The notes beneath the pieces are model-generated. The model was not told the origin of the DNA and did no database searches. It saw nothing but the letters and a program-made list of their open reading frames with translations. From Homarus americanus (Eukaryota; Arthropoda; Malacostraca; Decapoda; Nephropidae), in assembly GCF_018991925.1 (NCBI RefSeq), contig NW_024737068.1:3931910-3995909 (forward strand): a stretch of 64,000 nucleotides of DNA. Reading direction: 5' to 3'. The position numbers and the translations under genes are program-made. Positions 21,271 through 31,980 of the stretch are shown here, in pieces. Positions within the stretch are counted from its first letter, which is position 1, and each line of letters opens with the position of its first letter.

Positions 21271-21346
21271 TGACTCGCCACTCTCTCCTCCTCTCCCACC
21301 ACACACTCGCTCTACCACCTCAGCCATTAGTGAGTACAATACAAAA

Positions 21347-22227
<881 letters not shown>

Positions 22228-22235
22228 ATTACCGT

Positions 22236-23481
22236 CAGGCCCGGATTATGGGGAGGGCATACCGGGCGCACGCCCAGGGCCCCCCCACATCTAGGGCCCG
22301 CCCACAACATTGTAAAAAAAAAGTTTTAAAAACCTTTACCACAGAGCGATAAACAAGTGGAACAGATTGCCTTACACTCACTGTGCACCACTTACCGTAA
22401 CTCCACAAGGCCGCCACAAATATTTCCTACTAAAACTCATGTTTGATGAACTGATTTGACTTATTTAACATAGAGATTATAATAAAATAATAAATAAGTG
22501 AACACTACACCACACAAACTTCTTCAAGATCCCAAACTAATTCTTCAATCAGCAGTAAATTCGCTGGTTTCCTTGATATGTTTCGTTGAAGGAAAGCGAG
22601 ACAGTTTTGATGCTTGTGAGGAAAAAGCAAAAGATCTGGCAGGCAGCACCGAGTTTGTCCATTCAGGTCGTCAGAGGCGATCAAACGTACGGCTCGCGCT
22701 ACTGGATTATGGACGTTTAAGTGAAGTGGATTTCATTCCTAGAGACAATTTTGGAACAAAATGCTTCCTCACAGTCATTGATCACCTAGTGGTATCCCTA
22801 AACGAAAGGATTTCTGCATACACGTTGGTGAAGGATCGCTTCGGCTTTTTAAGCAATCTAGAAACCATGTCAGCCGATGTCATTCATTCTGCTTCAGAAA
22901 ATCTTCTGCAAACTTATGGAAAAGATATTGATGAAAACATCTCCAATGAAATGATTAAATTTTCGTCTCTGGTAAAGTTTTATGCAAAAGCCACGGATGA
23001 GCCCAATGAGTCGTTTTATTACAGAATTATAAAGGAAAACGATGGCTTACAATCAGCATTTCCAAATGTAGAAATGGTTTTGAGGATATATTTGGTGTTA
23101 ATGGTCTCCAATCCCTACCGGGGAGCGTTCCTTCTCAAAAATGAAACTGATCAACAACAGACTGCGGCCCACGATGCGCCAGGAGAGACTCAACAATCTG
23201 ATGCTATTAAGCACCGAGTCAGACATTTCAAGAGAACTTCCATTTGACAATGTGATACGATTATTTGCTAGAAAAAAATCACGAAAAGTGCATTTGTAAA
23301 TGAATGTACAGTATATGCTTTCTTTGAATGGAATAAATAATTTGTAAATGAGTCATTATTATTAGATTTTATTGTTTATATTGACCTTGGATATTACCTA
23401 TATTTATTTTCAGTTGTCAGCAGGGGGCCCCCCACTGCTAGGTGTCACCCAGGGCCCCCCCAACCCCTTAATCCGGCACTG
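22236..23481 (+). mobile_element. hAT element with perfect 8-bp target duplication
   Basis: The terminal inverted repeats are CAGGCCCGGATTATGGGGA (left) and, inverted from the right, CAGTGCCGGATTAAGGGGT. Both sides carry ATTACCGT (22228-22235 and 23482-23489), the 8-bp duplication expected of hAT. It is only 1.25 kb and encodes just the C-terminal part of a transposase, so it is an internally deleted copy. Confidence 0.9.
22498..23299 (+). pseudogene. hAT transposase C-terminal part (ZMYM1-like)
   Basis: Resembles the transposase-derived ZMYM1-like proteins. It reads LICFVEGKRDSFDACEEKAK, then a segment ending FGFLSNLETMSADVIHSA, then FPNVEMVLRIYL. A frameshift near 23120 leads into the dimerisation region, GERSFSKMKLINNRLR and LLSTESDISRELPF, which ends at TAA 23297-23299. 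The N-terminal zinc finger and first catalytic regions are missing. Confidence 0.78.
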
Positions 23482-24209
23482 ATTACCGTACCAGTATAAC
23501 ATACAGTACTGTTTATGCTGTAATTATGATAAGCTTACCATAAATCTTGTGAAATTAGGATACTGTATGTGGTTAATGCAAGTACCTGTGTTAAACAGAA
23601 AGCAAGATTTTTTTAAGTTTTTGACTACTGTAGAGTATTATGAATGTGTTTATGAAGCTCATGGGGATTTTCAGACCCTCATACACAGTATGCACATTTA
23701 GTCCATAAGACATTGAATTTGGCTACCTTAAGGATTTGAGAAATCTCGCTATGATACAGGGCTGTCTCACTTATCGCAAAGGTTACGGGCATGAAACTCG
23801 TTTAGAAAATCAAAATTGCGAATAGCGGAGCAATTTCTCCTATAAGAAATAATGTAAATAGGGGGATACGGGCATCGCGGTGGTCATGGCCGTCAGATTT
23901 TAACACTTGTTTTACTCAATACATTTAGAACATAAAATAAATAAAGAAACATAATATAAAATAAACATCAATAACAAACATTGAGTTTATTAGGCGTATA
24001 TGTTACAAGTATGTACGTACAGTATACTTTGCATGTTTGAGTGTGTGAATGTTTATGTGCGTAGGTGTGTGAGGTAAGTTTTAAATGTATAGACTGCTAA
24101 TTTACCTCTGATGTGCTGTGTTGCTTGCTTGCTGAAGTTGGCATTAGGGGAGAGGGTGAAGGTTTACTGGGGTTAAAGGAGGCTGGGGTTGTCAGCCACC
24201 TCACTCTCC

Positions 24210-24460
24210 TCACTGTGTTTTAAGGCGCTGGGTCTGGTCGTCAATCCACGTGCTCAACATCCGCTCCATACTCAGTGGTGTTGCAGTCCTGGCCATCTCC
24301 TTGATCTTGTCGGCGCTTTTAACTATAGAATGCACCGTAGAGGGAGCCAAGCCCTGCATGTGCCCAATCACCGACGTTCCTTCTCCGTGTTCATGTCTTA
24401 TTACGATATCCAATTTCACGTCCAACGTAACTGTCACGTGATCTCTTAGCAACATTGCTG
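24210..24460 (-). pseudogene. Tigger B transposase, N-terminal DNA-binding part only
   Basis: VTVTLDVKLDIVIRHEHGEG is followed by LAPSTVHSIVKSADKIKEMA, the pipsqueak-type helix-turn-helix of Tigger transposases. It then continues to the start of the CENP-B-like domain (MERMLSTWIDDQTQR) and ends at TAG. No catalytic core remains. Confidence 0.65.
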
Positions 24461-24912
24461 GGAGTTTTAGTAGCTGGTCGTTTAGGCATTGCGAGATCAC
24501 ACAAACACATGCCAGCACATGTGAGACTGAGGCGAGCGGGAGAGTATGGCGGAGGAATACGTACACACGCTGTCCTACGCTACAGTTGAGGCGCGACGTT
24601 CAAAATTTTTGCTTGTAAGAATTTGCGAATAAACGGGGCAACCATTGCGAATAGTGGAAATGGGTAATAATAAATTGATTGCGGATAAACGGGGTTACGA
24701 ATACTGAGGCCATGAATACAGTGGGGTATGTTATAACGAATCTAATTGGTTCTAGAACCTTGTTCGTTATAGCATTCGTTCGTAATAGGATTAATCCGTT
24801 GCAGGCCCCCAAATACAACCACTTAACATTGAAAAATGTAATATAAAATTGTATTAATTGTAAAAAAGTGCATAAATATGCATCTAAACCCCCGAAATAA
24901 CCAATATCATTA

Positions 24913-25967
24913 CAGTAGAAGTCCAAAAATCCGGACTGCTTGGGGATTAGGTCGGTCCGGATTTTCGGATTTTCCGGATTCTCAGGCAGTACTTTTAAAA
25001 TTAAAATTTAAGGAGGAATAGAGAAGAGATGAACAGGTACATTTTGATAGTTTATTCATTAGCAAATAAAGCATGCTTCATTTATCAAAACGAGCAGTTT
25101 TAAAGAAAAATAAAGTCAACACTAGACAAAAATGTAAACAAACTGTCTAATACCATGACGAGTCTTGAAATTCCTAAGCCATCCATCACTAAATGCGCAC
25201 TCTGATTCAATGTTCATTTGCTCCTTAAAAGAGTTTGCTTTGGCAATAAGCATCGGCCCAGAAATTGCCATACCTTCTGATCGTTTTAACAAAAACCATT
25301 CGTGCAACACTTTATCAAGATTTTTTTAATTTGGGCCAATGTAAACTTTTTCTTTCAGCAATTTTAATGTAAGGCTCAGAAGAACCTGTGAATTCTAGAA
25401 TTTTATTCTTTGCCTTTTTTATATCATAAATTGTAGACTTTCCAATGTATGTTTCCATTAGAACAGCATTGCTCACATTACATTCTAGTTTCTTAATTAT
25501 TTCAAGTTTGTCACTCAATTTCAATGTGTTCTTCTTTCTCTTCACACAACGAAGTTTATCTACTTTAGGGGCCATTATTATGGGCCTGTACTCTGTACAT
25601 GGAAAGAGTAGGACTCAAAATTACATACGTTGTCAGTTTGATTGCTTGTTTTAAAGTGGCGATCGTGTGGTCGTTTGTTGTCGCTGTGCAGCTGTGGCAT
25701 TCACGCATGCACACATACACACAAAAGATTTATAGTGCCTCAAATTTTACATCTCATTTCAAGCTAATTACAAAACTAACAAAATTAGCTACCTATAATT
25801 TACAATTACTTTTATTATTAGAATTATGTAAATTAATTTTTTAAAGCAACTCCATTCATTCACATAACCCACAAAAGCCTGCTAAATTTAAAAAGTTTGA
25901 GTTTTCGAAAAGTCCGGATTCTCGGGTGGTCCGGATTCCTGGCATCCGGATTTTTGGACTTTTACTG
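24913..25967 (-). mobile_element. Tigger D nested in MITE C
   Basis: The ends are CAGTAGAAGTCCAAAAATCC and, inverted, CAGTAAAAGTCCAAAAATCC, with TA on both sides (24911-24912, 25968-25969). It is 1,055 bp and codes for the N-terminal part of a transposase only. The uninterrupted MITE at 31281-31636 shows the empty target ATATCATTAATACTTG (read inverted). Confidence 0.9.
25122..25575 (-). pseudogene. Tigger D transposase, N-terminal two DNA-binding domains
   Basis: MAPKVDKLRCVKRKKNTLKL opens a helix-turn-helix (KLEIIKKLE..., KSTIYDIKKAKNKILEF). After a stop/frameshift near 25315 it continues as KVLHEWFLLKRSEGMAISGP and ECAFSDGWLRNFKTRHGIRQ, the CENP-B-type second DNA-binding domain. The catalytic core is absent. 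Confidence 0.75.
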
Positions 25968-26155
25968 TAATACTTGTAATAAAAAAAACAATAAATTAGT
26001 AAAAAAAAAAAAAAATTTTTTTTTAAATAATGTTCGTTGTAGGAGTTTCGTTCGTTATAGCATTCTCAATTTTATAGGTAAAACCGTTCGTTATAGGAAT
26101 ATTCGTAGTAGGATCCGTTCTTTATAGCATACCCCACTGTAACAGGGTTTTCCTG

Positions 26156-26728
26156 TATTTAATTAGTTCAACCTTCAAACTGCATGGAATCATGTGATGG
26201 CTTCTCAGATTCCCAGCTAAATCCCATACCATTTTGACCCACCATCTTTGAAAACAATTGTCAATTTCAGGCAAATTGTATATTTAAACATGTCTGTTAT
26301 TGGGCTGTAACTCATTGTTGGTTGATGCTATAGAAGTTTATCACAAATTGAATGATGTTTAAAATGGACTTTTTACATATGGTACAGGTAAAGTATTTTT
26401 ATAGTATTCTATCCTTTAAATATAGATTTTGAAATTGTGTGAATATAGCAAAAAACACATTTTGTATAATTTTTAATGGGCAGTAGGCCCTTCAAATTTG
26501 TGGGGGTTACCATATTTTGCGGCTTAGAAGACACACTTTTTATTACAAAAATATACTTTGAAAATTACCATGCGTCTTCCACGACACTAGTTGATGGGTT
26601 GTAGCGGAGGTTTTCTTAGGGTCAACTGAAATCAGCCCCTTACAAAGACTTACCTCATTACTTAGCAATTACAAGTATTCTCTATACTGTACTATAAAAC
26701 AATTGATTTAACTAATATTGTTGATATA
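26156..26728. other. Intron sequence without recognised genes
   Basis: AT-rich, no ORF. ACCATATTTTGCGGCTTAGA at about 26511-26530 resembles the orphan end at 21452 but has no partner. Confidence 0.35.
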
Positions 26729-27056
26729 CAGTATAGTCTGGGTTTACGCGGTTAATTAAACCCATGGGGGTCCGCGTATAAAGCGAAACGCATAAATAAA
26801 ATAACAGAACATATGGGATTATAATTGAAATAGAGATTGGGCTGACCGCCAGACTACCCTTTTTTTGGCTATCGCCGACACAATACGTACATTGTAGTAA
26901 AAATAACATCTTAATTTTATGATGGTATGCGCACACAATTACAGTAATATATAAGAGAATTATCAATAATATTAGGTTTTTTAACACTTACGTTAGTAGA
27001 AGAGATGGCTGGGCACACGGAGATGGGGGGTTGATTCCGAGGCAGAGGGCAGATTA

Positions 27057-27647
27057 TTAGCCCTTACCTGTATCTCTATCCACCACAGAGGCTAGCAGGG
27101 CCTCCTCGTCAAACCCCTCGAAGTCCATATCCTCACTATCACTGACTTGGGCTGGCTGTGGTGGGTGGCGGGTGAAGAACTCGGTGATGTTTTGTTGATG
27201 GCTAGCATTGATGTGGTCGTGATACTGCTCAACATAGGGCTCCAGGGATTGCAGCAGAAGGTTATTAGACACTTCGTAGCGATGATTGACTGGGTCTTTG
27301 GCAAGGAGGAGCTTCAATCTCTCATCTACCTCAATGAATTCCTTCACATCAGCATGTGTTAGTTTCTGTTCTTGTTCTTCTGAAACACCTTGCTGCTCAC
27401 TGACGTCATCATCTTCCAACATCTCGTCCGCAGTCACCTCAGGTTGCCTGATTACCTCCAGGATGTCCTTGTTGGTGGTCTCGGAGAAGGCTGCAGCTCT
27501 AACACTTTGTGCAGCCTCTCTTGCATTCTCCAATGCCACAGCAACAGACTGAGCCTCGCCAGCCACTGCTTGCCTCTGCCTTCCATCTGGGATACCCTCC
27601 AAGGTCAAGATCGCTGGTGGCAGGGCGAGCAAGGTTAAATAGACCAA
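27057..27647 (-). pseudogene. Tigger E transposase, C-terminal tail
   Basis: Starts within former coding sequence (EGIPDGRQRQAVAGEAQSVA) and runs through AREAAQSVRAAAFSETTN and an acidic segment to HQQNITEFFTRHPPQPAQ and FEGFDEEAL. This corresponds to the post-catalytic tail of the family (compare 35524-36156 and 54090-54683). It reads open to TAG but lacks both DNA-binding domains and the catalytic core. Confidence 0.72.
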
Positions 27648-27794
27648 TCACAGCGTGCGGCGGAGGGGGTGCGTGGGTGGTAAGGATACGTGTCCCAATC
27701 ACAGTCCGCAATGTCATCGGCATGAGTCTGACGTCAGCGCCCAGCACTTTGCCTGTCGCTTGGCGCATATATGATGGCATTTACCGCCTAAATA

Positions 27795-30393
27795 CCGTGG
27801 TCCCTCGGTTAACGAACACAATTCGTTCCAGAATTTGTTCGTTAACCGAAAATTTCATTAACCGAAACCATTGTTTCAATGGGATTTTGGGTAATTGGTT
27901 CCAGCTCACCGAAAATTACATAAAGTAAAAAAAAATGCAGTAAAGTACACTTACTTTGAGGTGTGTATGTAGAAGGCTCCTGGTTGATGATGCTGATGTG
28001 AATTTGAAGTGGGAGGTAGAGAAGAGAAGGAAGTGGGGGTGGAGGAGAAGCATTTTACTGCTTCTTGGAATGCGAGTCACCTTCCATAAAAATGTCAGGA
28101 ACCTCTGGACTGACAGATTCTCCAGCAGGAAAATCCTCTCTCCTTTTTGAAGTGGAAGGCTGAGGGGTAGCATCTTTCTCCTGCTGCCTTTTAGAGAAGA
28201 AACTGTCAATTTTTGTTTGTGGGGCATTTCTCCTCCTCATCATTAACTGATTTTTGAAGAAGGAGACCACTCTGTCCTCAACGTTACACAAAATAGGTTC
28301 TGTTGCTTCCACATCAGGGTGCCTTGAAGCCAGTTTCCTGAACTTCTCCCAGTAGTGAACAACATCTTTCAAATCTGAAGTAGACATATGGTCATCACTT
28401 TCCCTTTCCTCCTCACCACTGTCAGCTTCTAACATCTCATCCAGTTGCTGCAAGTCTTCAGGAGTAAGTTCCTGCTCATGAGACATCACAAGCTCTTCCA
28501 CATCATCCTCCTCCACTTCGAGGCCCATTGACTGACTGACCAATGGACACAATCTCCTTGTCCAACTCCGCTTCTTCCTCAAATCCCTCAAAATCATGGA
28601 CTGCTGATGGCCACAGTGCTTTCCATGCAGAATTGAGGGATCTAATGGAGACTTCTTGCCATGATGTCACAATCAATTTTGCAGCCTCCAGGATGTTAAA
28701 TTATGTCTTCCAGAACTGTGCCAGTGTTAGTTCAGGATCAGTGGAAGTTGCCCCCTGAACATTTTCTTCATGTACAGCTTCTTGAAGTTGCTGATCACAT
28801 TCTGGTCCATTGGCTGTATAATTGATGTAGTGTTGGGAGGCAAAAACAACACTTTGTCTAAGTCAAATCGAGCCTCCAACGTGCCCGCAAGTTCAGGGTC
28901 ATGACCAGGGGCATTATCCATAAGGAGAAGAGCCTTTAAAGGGAGTTTATTGGTGGTTAGGTAGCTCTTCATAAAAGGGCAAAACACCTCAACAGCCCAT
29001 TCATTAAAGAGCTGTCTTGTCACCCATGCCTTACGGTTGGACTTCCAATAAACTCCAAGCTGTCCTCTTACCACCTTTTGTTGCTTGAACACCCTGGGGT
29101 TCTCAGAGTGGTAGACAAGCATAGGCTTCAGTCGGAAGTCCCCTGAAACATTGGAACCTAGCCATAGAGTGAGAGAGTCCTTCATGGGCTTATGCCCAGG
29201 TAAAGAGGCTTCATCTCTGGTGATGAATGTCCTTTTGTGCATTTTCTTCCAGAACAGCCCAGTTTCGTCCACATTGAACACTTGCTGTGGAAGATAATTT
29301 TCTTCCTCCACCAGTTCCTTAAAGTCCACTACAAATTTTGCTGCTCCTTCTTTATCAGCACTAGCAGCCTCACCATGCCTAATAACACTGAAAATGTCAC
29401 TTCTTTTCTTAAATTTTTCGAACCAGCCCTTACTGGCCCTAAACTCTTCAAACTCTGTGCCAGAAGAACCAGGTTGCTCTTCCTTCAAATGTTCGTAAAT
29501 TTCCTTGGCTCTTTCACAAATAAATTCTGTCAAAATTGAATCTCCTTTCATTTGTTTTTCCTCAATCCAAATGAGAAGTAACCTCTCTGTTTCTGCAATT
29601 AAGGTTCTACCTTTAAATACTCTGCTAGATTTGTCTCTCACTTTCAATTCTTTGAACTTGTCTTTCTGTGCAAGAATTGTCGACACAGTTGATGCCGACA
29701 TGCCATAGTCTTCACTAAGCACATTTTTTCTAATGCCTTGTTCATGTTTCTTTATGATTTCCTGTTTTACCTGGATTGAAATCGCCTTATTAGATTTCTT
29801 TGGACCCATGCTGGATTCAATAACAATTTCAACACTAAAATTTTAAGTTTAATTGCTGTAAATAAAGATAATTTTATTTAAATCAACACTGCGCTGCGCT
29901 ATATATATTATCAATATGTTAAATAAATTTCAAAATAACCAATAATTGTACTGTAAATATGTAAAAATAGTTTATGTTCAAGAAAACCACAAGCAAGATA
30001 TTACCTCCACTGAACAGAGATACAAACTGACGCCTTGGTGGGTGAGTCAAGTGGCTGATTCGCACCAAAAACTAGTTTCCTGTACTCCAATTATGTTAAG
30101 TAAGTGTTAAAATGACTAACAATTTTAATATAAAACTTGGAAAATTATTGAATAGTACAACCTTCTTGATATTTACTCAAATGGGAACGAATTTAAGCCC
30201 TAGAACCGATTACAGTACTGTATTGGCGGATTAATATTCCAGCTGGTGAGCAAGCGAAAACATGTTGACATGATTTCGTAAGAATTTCGTTAACCAAATT
30301 TTTGTTCGTTAACCGAAAAGAAGATTCTTATGGAAGGTAATTCGTTAACGGAAATTTCGTTATCCGAGGCGTTCGTTAACCGAGGGATCACTG
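27795..30393 (-). mobile_element. Tigger F, nearly full length, inserted in Tigger E
   Basis: The ends are CCGTGGTCCCTCGGTTAACG (a CAG terminus with A changed to C) and, inverted, CAGTGATCCCTCGGTTAACG. TA flanks lie at 27793-27794 and 30394-30395. Relatives: 44467-46921, 58285-59074 and 61774 onward. Confidence 0.88.
28055..29809 (-). pseudogene. Tigger F transposase (DDE core intact, C-terminal frameshift)
   Basis: From MGPKKSNKAISIQVK at 29809 the 360-residue ORF contains the helix-turn-helix (KHEQGIRKNV...TVSTILAQKDKF), the CENP-B-like domain (WIEEKQMKGDS... SKGWFEKFKKRS) and the catalytic core, with all three aspartates: NVDETGLFWKK, LLMDNAPGHDPE and SIIQPMDQNVI. After KKMFR the copy at 61774 has several residues not present here. 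This small deletion near 28750 shifts the frame, and a TAA follows. The tail resumes in frame at 28597 and ends KKQ at 28055. It would mobilise the family only if repaired; as it stands it encodes a truncated protein with the core. Confidence 0.85.
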
Positions 30394-30516
30394 TACTGTA
30401 ATAACTAGCGCGTCTGGACAGGTGCCGCTGTACTGGGCCGAGTTTCTTTACTGCATATTTTATCATCCAGATATTCTTTTCTGTTATTATTCTTCAATTC
30501 GTTATTTATAAATATA

Positions 30517-30923
30517 CACCTAGACCCCGACTTACGACTACGTGGACTTACGACCGTCGGGACTTACGACCGCCGCAGATTTTTTATTAAAAAAAAAAAA
30601 ATTCTTCAAATGACACATGCATTTTCTATACCGAAACGTTTCCAGTTAATGTAGTCTCCATGTATAATTAGAAAATTATGGGGGCCCCATGTGCATTCAG
30701 CTGACTACATTAAAGGTAAGTGCTCAGTCACACTGTAACCATTCCTTATTATTTATTACTTTCACTGTACTGTATCCATTCCTCATTATTCATTACTTTT
30801 ACTGTACTGTATTTCATTGTAGATTATTTATTAAAAAAAAAAAAAAAAAAAAAATTTTTATCTATGTCGGACTTACGACCTGGATTTGGGTCCCTAACCC
30901 CGTCGTAAGTCGGGGTCTAGGTG
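30517..30923. mobile_element. MITE L1, deletion derivative of Tigger A
   Basis: The ends CACCTAGACCCCGACTTACG and, inverted, CACCTAGACCCCGACTTACG are flanked by TA. The interior matches both ends of Tigger A (for example TTTCTATACCGAAACGTTTC from one side and GTAGTCTCCATGT...CAGCTGACTACAT from the other) with the coding region removed. Poly-A stretches expand the middle. Confidence 0.88.
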
Positions 30924-31280
30924 TACTTTATATTCTTGCTTATATTCTTATATAAGTAATTCTTGTCTTAGTTATGTATGTTTTTTATATTAAACTTTCA
31001 TGGTGCATTTCTTTAATAATTTCTATGCTGTCTTTAGTTCCACAATGTACATACATGTCTTATCTTTCTTTTCTTGTACTTTCCAAGTCTTTCATTTCTT
31101 TTCATATACTGTACATTATATTTTCTGAATTTATATGTCCTTACCTTTCTGAAGTATACTCTGTTTTTACTCGTATTCTCATACATGGGTTAGTCTGGGA
31201 ACTATGTTATTCTTAGTGCAACACTTATTATACTTACAAGTAGGCTGCCACCACCAGACTTTTGGTTAGAATATAACATA
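30924..31280. other. Intron sequence, nothing recognised
   Basis: AT-rich, with short T-rich ORFs only. No terminal repeats or coding similarity seen. Confidence 0.4.
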
Positions 31281-31636
31281 CAGTGGGGTATGCTATAATG
31301 AACGGATCCTACTACGAATATTCCTATAACGAACGGTTTTACCTATAAAATTGAGAATGCTATAACGAACGAAACTCCTACAACGAACATTATTTAAAAA
31401 TTTTTTTTTTTTTTTTTATTTTTGTTTTTTTATTACAAGTATTAATGATATTCTTTATTTCAGGGGTTTAGATGCATATTTATGCACTTTTTTACAATTT
31501 TTACAATTTTATATTATATTTTTCAGTGTTAAGTGGTTGTATTTGGGGGCCTGGAACGGATTAATCCTATAACAAACGAATGCTATAACGAACAAGGTTC
31601 TAGAACCAATTAGATTCGTTATAGCATACCCCACTG
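31281..31636. mobile_element. MITE C copy 2 (uninterrupted, 356 bp)
   Basis: CAGTGGGGTATGCTATAATG and its inverse, with TA flanks (31279-31280, 31637-31638). It carries repeated TATAACGAACG motifs near both ends and no ORF. It serves as the empty-site reference for Tigger D. Confidence 0.92.
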
Positions 31637-31881
31637 TATCTCATGGACAACTTTTGGGTAGTGTGGTAGATGTATAGGCATGTGAGTAAGTATTATTTTC
31701 TGGGAACCAATGTTTAGAAGGAATAGAGGGGTGATACTCGTAGATTCCTAATTCAATATTTATTAACACAGTGAGTGAATAAGATGCTACTTAAATTCTC
31801 CCAGACAAGACTGGATCCTCAGGTCTTACTGTACCATTGACAAACAGATCCGCAATTACTTATTAATTCATTCAACACTTC

Positions 31882-31980
31882 AAGTACTTATTATATCATT
31901 AAACAACTCCAAGTACTTATTATATCATTAAACAACTCCAAATACTTATTATATCATTAAACAACTCCAAGTACTTATTA
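31882..31980. repeat. 29-bp tandem repeat (about 3.4 units)
   Basis: The unit AAGTACTTATTATATCATT plus AAACAACTCC is repeated. The last unit is broken at ACTTATTA by the elements at 31981-36439 and resumes as TATCATTTAACAAC at 36442. Confidence 0.9.

Larger units (their letters stand above)
24719..26139. mobile_element. MITE C copy 1 (CAGTGGGGTATG family), split by Tigger D
   Basis: CAGTGGGGTATGTTATAACG at the left and its inverse at the right are flanked by TA (24717-24718, 26140-26141). Without the nested Tigger D it is about 364 bp and matches the uninterrupted copy at 31281-31636 in inverted orientation. Confidence 0.88.
23757..26155 (-). mobile_element. Tigger B, internally deleted, hosting two nested insertions
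   Basis: The left end is CAGGGCTGTCTCACTTATCG after TA (23755-23756). The right end is inferred after removal of the nested element at 24719-26139: AACAGGGTTTTCCTG followed by TA (26156-26157). Repeated 'gcgaata' motifs occur near both ends. It encodes only a transposase N-terminal fragment on the minus strand. The right boundary is less certain than the left. Confidence 0.6.
26729..30398 (-). mobile_element. Tigger E (internally deleted), interrupted by Tigger F
   Basis: The left end is CAGTATAGTCTGGGTTTACG after TA (26727-26728). The right end, interrupted by Tigger F, is ...CCGCCTAAATACTG before TA (30399-30400). Without F it is about 1.07 kb. It belongs to the 'tttacgcgg' Tigger family also seen at 33788, 37456, 39985, 45098, 53660, 59662 and 60791. 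It encodes only the C-terminal part of the transposase. Confidence 0.78.

Noticed and set aside
31882..31980. CRISPR-like regular repeat
   Set aside because: It is a head-to-tail 29-bp tandem repeat without spacers in a eukaryotic intron.
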